Source of the DNA: Gracilaria vermiculophylla
Taxonomy: Eukaryota; Rhodophyta; Florideophyceae; Gracilariales; Gracilariaceae
Direction of reading: 5' to 3'
Length of the DNA: 64,000 nt
NCBI GenBank assembly: GCA_019155205.2
Contig: JAHNZQ020000079.1
Location: 294,693-358,692, forward strand
A program made the position numbers and the translations under genes. Position 1 is the stretch's first letter; each line of letters starts with the position of its first letter. A model generated the notes under the pieces. That model ran no database searches. It was not told the origin of the DNA and saw only the letters and a list, made by a program, of their open reading frames with translations. Shown here in pieces: positions 30,587-40,224 of the stretch.

Positions 30587-31985
30587 CAGTAGGCTTCACC
30601 CTTCTCAAGTCGCCTGCATAACATCAAAAAAACGCCAGATCTGCGAAAAATGGCGGTGCTCTGGAGAAGGCTTAGTTCCCCCGAATACTGTGATGATAAG
30701 CTGTGTCACCGTACAGTGAGTATCCGTATCTCGAGCATGTTCGCCACTACTTTATGTACAACATAGTTCACGGTATTCCAATCCTTCAACTTTCTTCTCT
30801 TAGCCATGTGTGACATCAAGTGTACCACGATATTTGTGCGGAAGTATAAACTGAGTTGGACATCGATCAATAATGACGTTTCTCGGTAGTTTGTCTTTCT
30901 TCTTTAATGTGGGCCCTGTGCTCTCATCCCTGGCACAGCAGTAAAGTAGTTTGTTATTGTGCGAATATATGATGTTGTTGAACGAAGCTGTTTACGGTGC
31001 GCAACAAACCCAATCTGTTGGAGCTGCTCGCCGTCCTCTTTAGAGCAGAATACAGCACAGCTGGCTCGCGCATGTGTCAACAAGAACTGCCAAATCATCG
31101 GAGAAGGAGACACTTTGTGCTCATTAGATTTGGATGTTTGCTCCGTCATGGCGTGTCTTTTCCAGCGCTTAAGGGTTGCTGAATGTATTGGGGTCTCAGC
31201 AAGTTTGGAGGTTCACTTGGTCAGAAAAAGGGGCTTAAACGCTTTTACGTTTCTGTCACCTTTTGCGCGATTTGGCGACGATCAAGCCATATTTCTCTCT
31301 GGCAATCAGCCAACAGGACGGTTTCCCAATCCATTATCGTAGTTATGGCATATCTTAAAGCTGCTGAACAGACTGGCAAAAAAGGCTCTAGGGACACGCT
31401 ACCTGATGATCTCCTTGTTCCTATGCTGAAAAAGAACTGAAGGAAAACCGGTGCAAAGGATTGAGTCAAGTAGGAGACTTTATCACCAGCACCACTTTGC
31501 AGCGTGGGGGATACAGGCCTTCTTCATCCTTCAGTGGCTGGAATGAAGACTGATATTTCGAAGTCTGTGCCTGTGAAGACCGTCAACCGACTGTGTTCGT
31601 CAGCTCTGCGCGCGATTGTAGATGTTGGCTTTGCAACTCAAGTCGGGTGACAACTTATGGCATCGTCAATGCGGGCTGCATCGAAAGTTTGTCCATTAGC
31701 TCTATGAGAAATAATGAGGATGGGCCGAATCTGTCTGTTCGAAATAACAGTCTAATGCTCGTAAAACTCCGCGTTGTCAAGGTGAACCAGAAATGTATTT
31801 CAACAGTCATAGGGAACACAAAGCGATGCGTCCCAGGAAAAACAAAAAGAACAAATGTGGAGAAAGGGGGCGTGCACCGTATTGGCACAGGTGGTCAACT
31901 TTACGAGAGCACTAGACTAAGAGACAGCTCTACAATACATCGCATTGAAGAACCAAGAATAACGGGCGTCAAGGCCTGAGTTTTT
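30587..31985. other. 1.4-kb spacer without a supported gene
   Basis: Lies between two minus-strand genes. Plus-strand frames at 30959-31342, 31183-31440 and 31593-31979, and a minus-strand frame at 30904-31149, are the longest. None is recognisable, although the end of the 31183-31440 frame (from M at 31345) looks protein-like. This may hold a decayed or spliced gene. Confidence 0.4.
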
Positions 31986-32783
31986 TCAGGTCGAAACCTC
32001 TTTTGAACGCAGTTTTCTTCGTCGATTCAGCAACGCGATGGAGCGAAATCGCTTCAAATCCGCCAGAAGCGTGCTCTCTATGAACTTGCCAACAAAATCG
32101 AAGTCAAATAACCTCGCGACAGTGCCGGGAAGATCAAATTCGACAGCAAGGGTGAGTTTGCAGCTGTTGTCGTTGTCGATGGGGCTGAACAGCACCCGGC
32201 CGCGATTGGGCAGTCCAGTCTCACTTTTCCACTCGATGATCTCGCCAGGTTTCACTTGTGTGTTTCCTACGGCAGCCAGTACGGGGGTGGAGGCGGGGGG
32301 CAGTACACGTCAGTAACAGCAGTTTGTTGTTGCATGAGCCGGGGTGCAGTAGGTGGTGATAAACTTACGAGCTTGCCATGAGATGGTGATTCCCTGCGAG
32401 GCCAATGTCCATCTAGATACGTCGCCGTCGTTCTTATCAATCTCAACGCTTTTAAGCCACGGAGACCTTTCCGCGAAGAGAAGATGACAAAGAGCAACGA
32501 CGTGGTCAGGTTGCAGTTTTGTTGAGATTACGTTTGTTTTAGTGGCAAGCACTTACCATTGCGGCATGGCTTCCAGGTCAATGTAATTGTCATATGCCTC
32601 TTGTGGAGACATTTCAATGACAACTTGAGCGGAACGCTCAACCCAGACGCAGGAGGGCGTGTTCCTGGGCGGCGCTTGAACGGTTTTCGGCCTCGCAGAC
32701 GTCGACGCCCCGGGGACGAGGGAGCGTCTGTTTGTTAGCTTTTGCAATGAAATGGACGAAATGAATGAGGTGGTGGTAGACAT
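31986..32783 (-). CDS. START-like (SRPBCC, polyketide cyclase/dehydrase type) protein, probably plastid
   Basis: Three exons in transcription order: 32783-32557, 32466-32369 and 32266-31986. Introns of 90 and 102 bp have GTAAGT donors, CTGAC branch motifs and AG acceptors. Joined, they give 201 aa in one frame. The domain begins at about residue 50 with V-V-I-E-M-S-P-Q-E-A-Y-D-N-Y, then the M-P-Q-W-S-P-W-L segment, E-W-K-S-E-T-G-L-P-N-R-G-R-V, and a final L-L-A-D-L-K-R-F helix. This matches the plant/cyanobacterial cyclase-like group of lipid-binding helix-grip proteins. The first 45 residues are Ser/Thr-rich with few acids, typical of a plastid transit peptide. The ligand is unknown. The first in-frame codons upstream are TTG, so ATG 32783 is chosen. 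Confidence 0.85.
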
Positions 32784-33796
32784 GATGTCTTGTGCCAACG
32801 GTCAAAGGGTGAGCGCTCGAGTGCCCGCAAATGATGTCTTTCTACAGAAAATGTACACTGCCTTGTGCAGCGTCGGATGACAGAGTCGGCGCACCTGCCC
32901 GGATGCACTTGTCTGAGATCAGGGCGTTTGGGTCGCTCAGCGGTGTGGAACGAGAGAATTCGCGTGCTGCAGCTCGCGGTGGTCGAAGGAGAGTGAGCTC
33001 TAGTAGCTAAACTACGGCACTTGTGTTCAGTATTTCGATCTACTCCCCTGTCATACCCCACGCACAGCTCCAAGTGTATCGACAATGGTAGGGTTCAGCA
33101 AAAAAAAGAGGTAAATTTCCCGTTCTTGAGGCGATGATGCTCACCGCCATCAAAACGGTTGCTGCACATTGGAAAAGTACGGCACAATCGCCGGCGGCCT
33201 TGCCTCTCTTTCGTCTTCAGGCTCAAATAAGTTACGTAGCTACCGGACAATCATCTAAGAATTCCCGGAGGACCATGACGATGTTATCACCCCCATTGCC
33301 TTCTAACACAGGGCGGATGCCGATTACTGCCAACAAAGCCTGGAAATATTTCGAAGTCAATTAAAAGTTTTAGTTTTGAGGCTATGTGTGTCCTGTTTTT
33401 TGTGACTTGGCCGGTCGCCGCCCCGTCCAACCCCTCGACCTGCTCCATCCGTACCACGTTCGATGTTCGATTTGTGGTGATGCAGCACTTGTCAAGCATG
33501 GGTTGGCCCATGCGAAAATCGTGCCACACCACTCATAAGCGAATCAGCCTCCGCCAAATACGGCGCGTGCGGTTGGCAGCGTCGCACCGAGCGCAATCTG
33601 TGGCTTGTGGTCAGGCAGCCACGGCGGGGCCTCGCATCCTCCGCTGAGCAAAACGCATTCTATCTGCAACGAACATGTTAGCTCTTCAAGTGGTGCGGCG
33701 GCTCGTTCTCAACGCGGTGGCGGTCGGCCGATAGCAAGTAAAAGGGTGCAGGGGTTCTGCAGCCGCTTTGTGATTCTTTCCCTCAGCGGAACAGAA
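32784..33796. other. Divergent intergenic region, START-like gene / ABC1K
   Basis: Head-to-head spacer of 1.0 kb including the probable leader of ABC1K. The open frame into ABC1K extends up to 33605, but that portion is not conserved-looking. No element identified. Confidence 0.5.
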
Positions 33797-36028
33797 ATGG
33801 CTGCATGTCACCGAGCATCGCGGGGTCTCAAGCCTCTGGGCTTCATTGCGTCCACCACGCTCCCCCAGGCGAAGAGGATATTATCAATACCCTTGTCCAC
33901 TCGCAGCCGGGCTCCAACACACTCGCCTTATCGCACGAAGCCAACCACCGTTCCGAAAGTCACCCTCGCCCTCCCGCAGGTCCCCACGGAGGGCCGCCCA
34001 CAGCCGACAATCCGCATCGCAAACGAATCGACCATTGGAGGCAATGACATCGGCCTCCCTCTGCAATTCGATCGAGAGGCCATCGAAACGTACTGGAACA
34101 AGCGAGGCACCGCTCTGACGAAGCGTTTGGCCGAGGTGACTACTGTCTTCACCCCATGGATTCTTCGCATAACAGCTGATGCGGCAAAGGGAACTCTGAA
34201 ACAGAATAGCGCAAAGCGAGCAGCAGAGTTGAGAGAAGTGCTCACCACGCTCGGCCCTACCTTTGTCAAACTTGGCCAAGCTTTGTCGGTGCGTCCTGAT
34301 ATCATTGGTCCGGAAGCCATGAACGAACTTCGTCTGCTTTGCGATGCGGTGCCTTCCTTTTCGAATGAGATTGCCTTTCAGATGATGGAGGAAGAGCTGG
34401 GCCGTCCTGTCCATGAAATCTTTTCGGAGATATCAGACAAACCCATAGCCGCCGCATCCCTCGGACAAGTGTATAAAGCACGTCTAAGAAGCAATGGCAA
34501 AGAGGTTGCGGTTAAAGTTCAGCGTCCTGACATGTTGCGCAAAGTTAGCTTAGATCTCTACTGCATGAAGAGGGTTGCTCGTCTGATCGAAGCGGTCCAA
34601 GGGCGATTTACCGCCGCTCAAACTGACTACACCAGTTTGTTATTGGAATGGTCTAAAGGAACATATAAGGAATTGGATTATCAAAACGAGGCTGAGAACT
34701 CACGAACGTTTGCACGTCTCGTGCAAGCACGTTTGCCTGACATCTACGTACCAATGGTATACGATCAGTACACCAGTCGTAAGGTACTCACCATGGAATG
34801 GATCAACGGCAAGAAGTTGTCAGACTGCGATCCAGACCAGATTAATGCATTGGTTTCCAAAGGAGTAGAATGCTTCTTGTTTCAACTGCTGTCCGCGGGA
34901 TTTTTCCACGCTGACCCGCACACAGGAAATTTAATCCGTTTGGAGAATGGGCAGTTGTGTGTGATTGACTTTGGACTCATGGCTGTCATCGAAAAAGAAG
35001 AGATGGACGCAATGGTCGCCGCTATCGTTCACCTGGCTAATAGGGACTGGCCTCGGGTTATTGAAGACTTTGTGGTTCTCAAGTTTTTGCCTGCAGATAT
35101 TGACACATCCAAAGTCGAACCGGTTATCGGAGCAATTCTTGACCAGGCACTCGAGGGCGGTGGCGCCAATGCAATCAATTTTCAGTCCCTTTCTAATGAG
35201 TTAGCAACCGTGACTTTTGATTTTCCGTTCTCAATTCCGCCAGCGTTTGCTCTTCTCCTTCGCGCTCTCTCTGTCTTGGAGGGTATCGCACTTGTTGGTG
35301 ACCCGGAATTCAAGCTTATCATGGAATCCTTTCCATTCGTTTCCCGCTTGATCATGACGGACCGTAGCCCTGCGTTACGGTCAGCATTGAAGCAGATTCT
35401 GTACAAGGACGGAAGTTTCAGTCCGAAAAGACTTCGGGTTCTCCTGGATTCCTCACAAGGAGTAATCAACGAAGGTGATGCCTTTGTTGACTTCGACACA
35501 TTGAACAGCGACTCCAAAATATCACGAGATGCCATAGACTTCCTCTTTAGTGACGATGGACTCTTAATCCGTGAGATTATTGTGGACGAATTAGCCAAAG
35601 GCATTGACGTGTACGTGAGGGACGCATACAATCGGACGGCAGGCACTTTCGAGCGATCAGTGCCAGCTCCTTTACGAGGATTTTTACGTGCCCCTGCTCT
35701 AGCAATGCCTCTTGTTCCTATACCATTCATGCTCGGTCCGGACTCATTCTTCGCCCTTCCTCCTGTCAACAAGTCCGAAAGGGCTTTCCTTGATAATCTG
35801 AGTGAAATGGTTGAATGGCTGGCTAGCGATGCAGTGTCCTCAGGCATGGTGCGACCCAACGTGATTCTACAGCTGCTGCCAGAAGTTCTTGCCAAGTCTA
35901 CAATAATCGGTAGACAGGTTGCGGGTCGACTTGGTGAAACCTTTCTGAGAAGGCTTTTTGACGACTTCCTACGGGGGAATGGTGAGATTGTCAGTGGACG
36001 TAGAAGGATTACTCTGCCTCGAAGGTGA
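33797..36028 (+). CDS. ABC1K (UbiB/COQ8-like) atypical kinase, probably plastid
   Basis: A 743-aa atypical kinase of the ABC1/ADCK/UbiB family, which regulates quinone and prenyl-lipid metabolism. All family hallmarks are intact: K-L-G-Q at 158-161 (KxGQ helix), the Ala-rich loop A-A-A-S-L-G-Q at 218-224 that replaces the Gly-rich loop, V-A-V-K with Lys240, E-L-D-Y-Q-N-E-A-E near 292-300, H-A-D-P-H-T-G-N at 371-378, and D-F-G at 391-393. The leader of about 60 residues is rich in Ser, Thr, Arg and Pro with few acids, so plastid targeting is likely. The long C-terminal region (400-743) resembles that of plant plastoglobule ABC1K proteins. ATG 33797 has a good context (AGAAATGG). Confidence 0.92.
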   Translation: MAACHRASRGLKPLGFIASTTLPQAKRILSIPLSTRSRAPTHSPYRTKPTTVPKVTLALPQVPTEGRPQPTIRIANESTIGGNDIGLPLQFDREAIETYWNKRGTALTKRLAEVTTVFTPWILRITADAAKGTLKQNSAKRAAELREVLTTLGPTFVKLGQALSVRPDIIGPEAMNELRLLCDAVPSFSNEIAFQMMEEELGRPVHEIFSEISDKPIAAASLGQVYKARLRSNGKEVAVKVQRPDMLRKVSLDLYCMKRVARLIEAVQGRFTAAQTDYTSLLLEWSKGTYKELDYQNEAENSRTFARLVQARLPDIYVPMVYDQYTSRKVLTMEWINGKKLSDCDPDQINALVSKGVECFLFQLLSAGFFHADPHTGNLIRLENGQLCVIDFGLMAVIEKEEMDAMVAAIVHLANRDWPRVIEDFVVLKFLPADIDTSKVEPVIGAILDQALEGGGANAINFQSLSNELATVTFDFPFSIPPAFALLLRALSVLEGIALVGDPEFKLIMESFPFVSRLIMTDRSPALRSALKQILYKDGSFSPKRLRVLLDSSQGVINEGDAFVDFDTLNSDSKISRDAIDFLFSDDGLLIREIIVDELAKGIDVYVRDAYNRTAGTFERSVPAPLRGFLRAPALAMPLVPIPFMLGPDSFFALPPVNKSERAFLDNLSEMVEWLASDAVSSGMVRPNVILQLLPEVLAKSTIIGRQVAGRLGETFLRRLFDDFLRGNGEIVSGRRRITLPRR

Positions 36029-36276
36029 GGTACCGAGTGGCGATTTGTCGTTGTTTTTTAACAGTTGTATTTCTTTGTAACGTAAATCAGCTCAATCACG
36101 AATTCTGGAAAATGTCGTTTGACCATTGCCTTTAAACCGTGAAGACTTTGAAGGTTGCCTACAAAATCAATGATGATCGGTGTCCTCATCCTTACCTGGT
36201 GGGCAGCTGCGCTCCCCACGTTAGAAATGGTTCAGCTACAAGTGCATCCTTCTGGACACCCTCAAAAGTGTCCTGC

Positions 36277-37047
36277 TTACCATCCCCGATGTCTTGTCTT
36301 TTGTGTTGATGGCAAACTCGGGATTGGTAAGGAGGGACGATGAAGCCTTCTCCCTCGAGCTCGCCCATCCAAAATGGCAATTCTCATAAGACTGCAATAC
36401 AGATATATGGCGTGCGCAGCGTCATCGTTTCCAGGTATAGGATAGGTTAGTAACTGCGGATTGCAATCCGAGTCAACTATTCCGATGGTAGGGATGCCGC
36501 ACAATTTAGCCTCTTTCAAAGCTGGCATGTGCCTCGCAGTGTCCACAATGAATACGCAGTCTGGAATTCTGTAGTTGAATCTCTCGGCTTGATTTGACAT
36601 GATTGGGTTCGTTAGCGTTCCGCCCGTCCAGCGAGCGCCGCCGATCGTGAACGCACCAGCCTTCCTTGCCTGCTTTTCTAATATCTTGCTCTTTTGCAGA
36701 TCCTTTGGCCCCAGCCAGAGGAAGGTGCAGTCGTTTTCGGCCATGTGGGATGCAGCGATGAGCGCCCGACGGAGCATCACAGCAGTTTTATCGAGATCTA
36801 TTATATGCATTCCGTTTCGATGTCCGAGAAGATATGGGGCCATTTTTGGGTTCCAAAGCTTTGTTCGGTGACCCATATGAACGCGGGCATCCATCAGATC
36901 CTTCACGGTGTACTGATGGAACACGGATTTGGCGCTTGACGCAAACTTTTGGGAGGTCATCAACTCAGTTGTCGAGAGTGGTGCTGAGGAGGAGGACGCG
37001 GAGGCAGAGAACTGTCGGACAATCCTCAAAGAGGTTCGGAAAGCCAT
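36277..37047 (-). CDS. Mitochondrial small-subunit ribosomal protein uS2m
   Basis: A 256-aa ribosomal protein S2. Family motifs are H-M-G-H-R-T-K-L-W-N-P-K-M near residue 55, H-I-I-D-L-D-K-T, F-I-V-D-T-A-R-H, and G-I-V-D-S-D-C-N-P near residue 205. The N-terminus from ATG 37047 (M-A-F-R-T-S-L-R-I-V-R-Q-F-S) is an amphipathic, Arg/Ser-rich mitochondrial presequence. The frame extends to 37122 but the extra 25 residues look unlike any leader. Plastid-encoded S2 is usual in red algae, so the nuclear copy is taken as mitochondrial. A basic, Pro-rich 25-residue tail follows the conserved domain. Confidence 0.9.
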   Translation of the reverse strand: MAFRTSLRIVRQFSASASSSSAPLSTTELMTSQKFASSAKSVFHQYTVKDLMDARVHMGHRTKLWNPKMAPYLLGHRNGMHIIDLDKTAVMLRRALIAASHMAENDCTFLWLGPKDLQKSKILEKQARKAGAFTIGGARWTGGTLTNPIMSNQAERFNYRIPDCVFIVDTARHMPALKEAKLCGIPTIGIVDSDCNPQLLTYPIPGNDDAAHAIYLYCSLMRIAILDGRARGRRLHRPSLPIPSLPSTQKTRHRGW

Positions 37048-37599
37048 GCCGCTCCGCGTTCGTCCGATGCTGATTTCAACGCAATAGTTGCTCAACAACG
37101 AGATTAAACCCGTGACGTTCAATGCTCACGGTGGCGGCTTCAGCTTTGGATCCGCAACTGGTACAAGCCGTGTTTGAAAACAATGCCCGTCAAGAAAAAC
37201 TGGGTTGCTTTGAGGATTGTAAATCCTCAATGACTGAGGTGTTCGATCGTTGGACTACTTCCGAAAGCAAGCTCTCACCACAATGATCTTCGTTTGAGTC
37301 AATTTGCCCAACGCGTAGTAATTGGAAATTGCGGTTAAGCTGAGCAAATACGTTTTTGTATCTCGAAAAATTGATCCATCACCAGTACTCGTACAAGCGT
37401 ATTATGGGTGGCCCTTTATCAGCATAGCAATCTCGATCAAGGAATGCCGTTTCGGCGGCTGTGAGCTTCCGATAAAGAATGAATTCATCACAGGCAGTGA
37501 TAACAGTTGGCCAACACATAGCAACCCCCATTGAACTATCAAGGGCCGGGGCCCGTCTGCTGCACATCGTGTAGACGTCGATAGCTGGATCGCACCGGT
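37048..37599. other. Divergent intergenic region, uS2m / CRY-DASH
   Basis: Head-to-head spacer of 552 bp. It contains most of a minus-strand ATG-initiated frame (37379-37684) listed separately with low confidence. Confidence 0.4.
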
Positions 37600-37684
37600 A
37601 TGGCACCCTCGGGTGTTCAAAGCCTTGGATTGTTTTGTGCAAGGGATCGCTGTTTTGCGTGGAGGGCTGTGTTGCGAACCGCAT
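37379..37684 (-). CDS. Possible small Cys-containing protein, antisense to the CRY-DASH start
   Basis: ATG 37684 opens a 101-codon frame that ends at 37379. It contains five Cys, including one pair spaced C-x9-C near residues 32-42 and another spaced C-x7-C. C-x9-C pairs are typical of small mitochondrial intermembrane-space proteins, but a proper twin pair is not present. The first 85 bases overlap the proposed leader of CRY-DASH in antisense. If CRY-DASH starts instead at Met 37753, the two genes would not overlap. I do not recognise a family, so this may be chance. Confidence 0.2.
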   Translation of the reverse strand: MRFATQPSTQNSDPLHKTIQGFEHPRVPYRCDPAIDVYTMCSRRAPALDSSMGVAMCWPTVITACDEFILYRKLTAAETAFLDRDCYADKGPPIIRLYEYW

Positions 37685-39534
37685 TTGCTCAGCCGCTGAC
37701 AATTCGCCAAGACTGTCGAAGTTATCGCGGCTTTTGCTCGGCGCTTGACGGCATGAACCGCGATTCGCGAAGAGACACAGTCCGGGGCCGCAACTCACAC
37801 AGGCCTCGAGGCAGAGGTAGAGGTGGAGGCAGAGGCGGAGGCAGAGGCAGAGGCAGAAGAAATGCGGATTTTCATCCATCTAACGTGCGAGCATCGATCG
37901 ACCCTTTCTCTGGACCAAAGGTACTGAAAAGCACTGCGCCGCAGTCTCTTGCGCCCGAAAGCGTCGCTGTTCTGTGGCTTCGCAATGACCTGCGCGTTCG
38001 GGACAACGAAGCTCTGGTACTGGCAAACACGGCGGATATGCTCATACCCGTCTTTGTCATGGATGAGTCCAAGTTTGGAATAAACAATGCATCACCATGG
38101 GGATTCCAAAGAAATGGCCCTTTTCGGACTGTCTTCATGATAGAATCAGTGAAGGATATGCAGCAGTCGTTGCGGGTTAGAGGGAACGACATGATTATGC
38201 GTGTGGGTTCCCCTGTCAAGGAAGTTCTTGATATCGTCAAATCGTTAATAACGGCCGGGCTTGGTCCTATCAACGTAGTTGCCCACAAAGAATCGACATG
38301 GGAAGAAACGAAGGATGAAGAGGCTATCGAGGAAGCACTGCAGGAGATGGCTGAGAAAACTGCGACAGAAATATCTGTTCATTGGTTATGGGGATCAACG
38401 ATGCATCACGTGAATGACGTGCCTTTCAATCCTGGAGGCCCAGCATTACCAGAAACCTTCACCGCGTACCGCAAACTGGTTGAGGGAAAACAAGTCCCTA
38501 TCCGAAAAGAAGTTCCAACGCCTCAACGCTTGAAAATCTTCCCTCTACATTTGAAGCTGCGGACAGATCCATATCCTTCTCTCAGACACGATTTGCAAGT
38601 TGAAGGCCTTTGTGACCCATTGGATCATGCCTTTCCACATCCGCTAGCGGCAATGGATTTTGTGGGCGGGGAGTCCAAAGGTCTGGAGCGAATGAAGGAA
38701 TACATGTGGGAGTCTGGTTTTATCGAAAATTACAAACAAACACGTAATGATAGTGGGAAACGCAGTTCTTCTTCAAAATTCTCTCCGTGGTTGTCTTTAG
38801 GATGCATTTCACCTCGAACTGTGTATTGGCAAGTGAAGGAGTTCGAGGAAAAGAGAGTCGCAAATGAGTCCACATATTGGATGATCTTTGAGTTAATGAC
38901 TCGTGATTACTTTCGATGGATTTCTACCTCCGTGGGTACCAAACTATTTGCACTGAACGGTTATTCGGGAAGAGGTTCAGACGAGAAGAGCATATTCCAT
39001 ATTGACTTTTCTTTAGTGAAGCCTTTCCATCGCGAGAGGTTGAAGAAATGGATTGAAGGAAAGACAGGCGCTCCTTTTGTAGACGCGAACATGCGTGAAC
39101 TTGCTCTGACGGGATTCATGAGCAACCGTGGGAGGCAAAATGTGGCATCATTTCTGATTCATGATCTCCAATTTCCCGACTGGAGAGCCGGAGCTGAATA
39201 CTTTGAAAGCGTTCTCATAGATCACGATGTGGCTGCCAACTGGGGCAACTGGGCATACCTCGCTGGTGTTGGTAGTGATCCCCGTGGGGGTCGAAAGTTC
39301 AATGTCATTAAGCAGAGTATGGACTACGATCCAGAAGGATGGTTCATTAACCGATGGTGCCCTGAACTGGTCGATCTGCCTGCACCAATGATTCACGAGC
39401 CGCACAAGCTCTCTGCGGAGGCACTTAAAGACGTCGGTATTATCAAGGGAGAAACGTATCCCAATCCAATCGTGAGACTTCCGAGAGCACCTGCTCGACG
39501 AAACACAGAAGCTGCCCATGACATAAAAACGTAA
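37600..39534 (+). CDS. Cryptochrome DASH (CRY-DASH) with N-terminal RG-rich segment
   Basis: A 644-aa protein with a photolyase-homology region from about residue 120. In DASH cryptochromes this uses FAD and a folate antenna and repairs pyrimidine dimers in single-stranded DNA. Visible family features are L-W-L-R-N-D-L-R-V-R-D-N-E-A near 126, the DASH-type S-K-F-S-P-W-L-S-L-G-C-I-S-P-R-T FAD-site block near 395, F-E-L-M-T-R-D-Y-F-R-W, G-F-M-S-N-R-G-R-Q-N-V-A-S-F, and W-G-N-W-A-Y-L-A-G-V-G-S-D-P. Residues 1-50 look like an organelle leader (plant CRY-DASH is sent to plastids and mitochondria). Between leader and core, residues 67-87 form an Arg/Gly repeat encoded by a GGCAGA-type microsatellite (37803-37858), resembling RNA-binding RGG boxes. 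Met 37753 is an alternative start. Confidence 0.93.
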   Translation: MAPSGVQSLGLFCARDRCFAWRAVLRTAFAQPLTIRQDCRSYRGFCSALDGMNRDSRRDTVRGRNSHRPRGRGRGGGRGGGRGRGRRNADFHPSNVRASIDPFSGPKVLKSTAPQSLAPESVAVLWLRNDLRVRDNEALVLANTADMLIPVFVMDESKFGINNASPWGFQRNGPFRTVFMIESVKDMQQSLRVRGNDMIMRVGSPVKEVLDIVKSLITAGLGPINVVAHKESTWEETKDEEAIEEALQEMAEKTATEISVHWLWGSTMHHVNDVPFNPGGPALPETFTAYRKLVEGKQVPIRKEVPTPQRLKIFPLHLKLRTDPYPSLRHDLQVEGLCDPLDHAFPHPLAAMDFVGGESKGLERMKEYMWESGFIENYKQTRNDSGKRSSSSKFSPWLSLGCISPRTVYWQVKEFEEKRVANESTYWMIFELMTRDYFRWISTSVGTKLFALNGYSGRGSDEKSIFHIDFSLVKPFHRERLKKWIEGKTGAPFVDANMRELALTGFMSNRGRQNVASFLIHDLQFPDWRAGAEYFESVLIDHDVAANWGNWAYLAGVGSDPRGGRKFNVIKQSMDYDPEGWFINRWCPELVDLPAPMIHEPHKLSAEALKDVGIIKGETYPNPIVRLPRAPARRNTEAAHDIKT

Positions 39535-40224
39535 GTGCAAACATGAGACAAAAAGATTTGTGAATTTTTATAACACCAAGAATCATGAAGTGCTCCACAC
39601 GCTTCACCATCACCCAATCTAAGGGAACTGCGATCGATGGAGCGCGGGAGATAAGGACGGGTGTGAGAGCATTTTGCAGTTCTCTGAGGACATCCTGAAG
39701 GAATATAGTAATTATTCTTCTATTTGCGCTGACGACTTATCCTATACTACAAGTAGAGCTCGTTCTACAATTCAATAGACTTTAGAAAGGACTTCATTTA
39801 CACTAAGACACCAGATTAACGACTGGAATTAAAAGACTTCGTTACATAGAATGATCTTCAGTGTCAGTGAAATACTTGGCTTGCTTTTTGTCATTTTTAA
39901 TCCGTGAACACTTCAAACGATCGAAACTCGGAATTGGAACACAGTTGAACAGTTTAAAAAAGACTTCCGTTAGTGTAGGTCTGCATGACTCGGCGACAGT
40001 CTGCTATGGTGTACATAGTGAACGTTGCTTGTTTAGTTAGTTTAACCCAAAAGACCACGTCTTTGATCTCCTGAGGCTAGCAGAGATGAAGCAACCTCAA
40101 TTAAAGACCAAGAAGGGGATAACGAAAAAAAAACATGTGAAGTTGGATGGGTTGTCACTTGCAAAATTATTAGAAACCTAGTGAGGGTTGTACGCCAACG
40201 ACCCCGCTATTGCCATGGTCTCTC
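39535..40224. other. Convergent intergenic region
   Basis: Tail-to-tail spacer of 690 bp between CRY-DASH and the pseudoprotease gene, relatively AT-rich. Nothing identified. Confidence 0.5.

Noticed and set aside
33605..33796. N-terminal extension of ABC1K
   Set aside because: Ordinary, non-leader-like sequence upstream of an ATG (33797) with good context that begins a typical targeting peptide.
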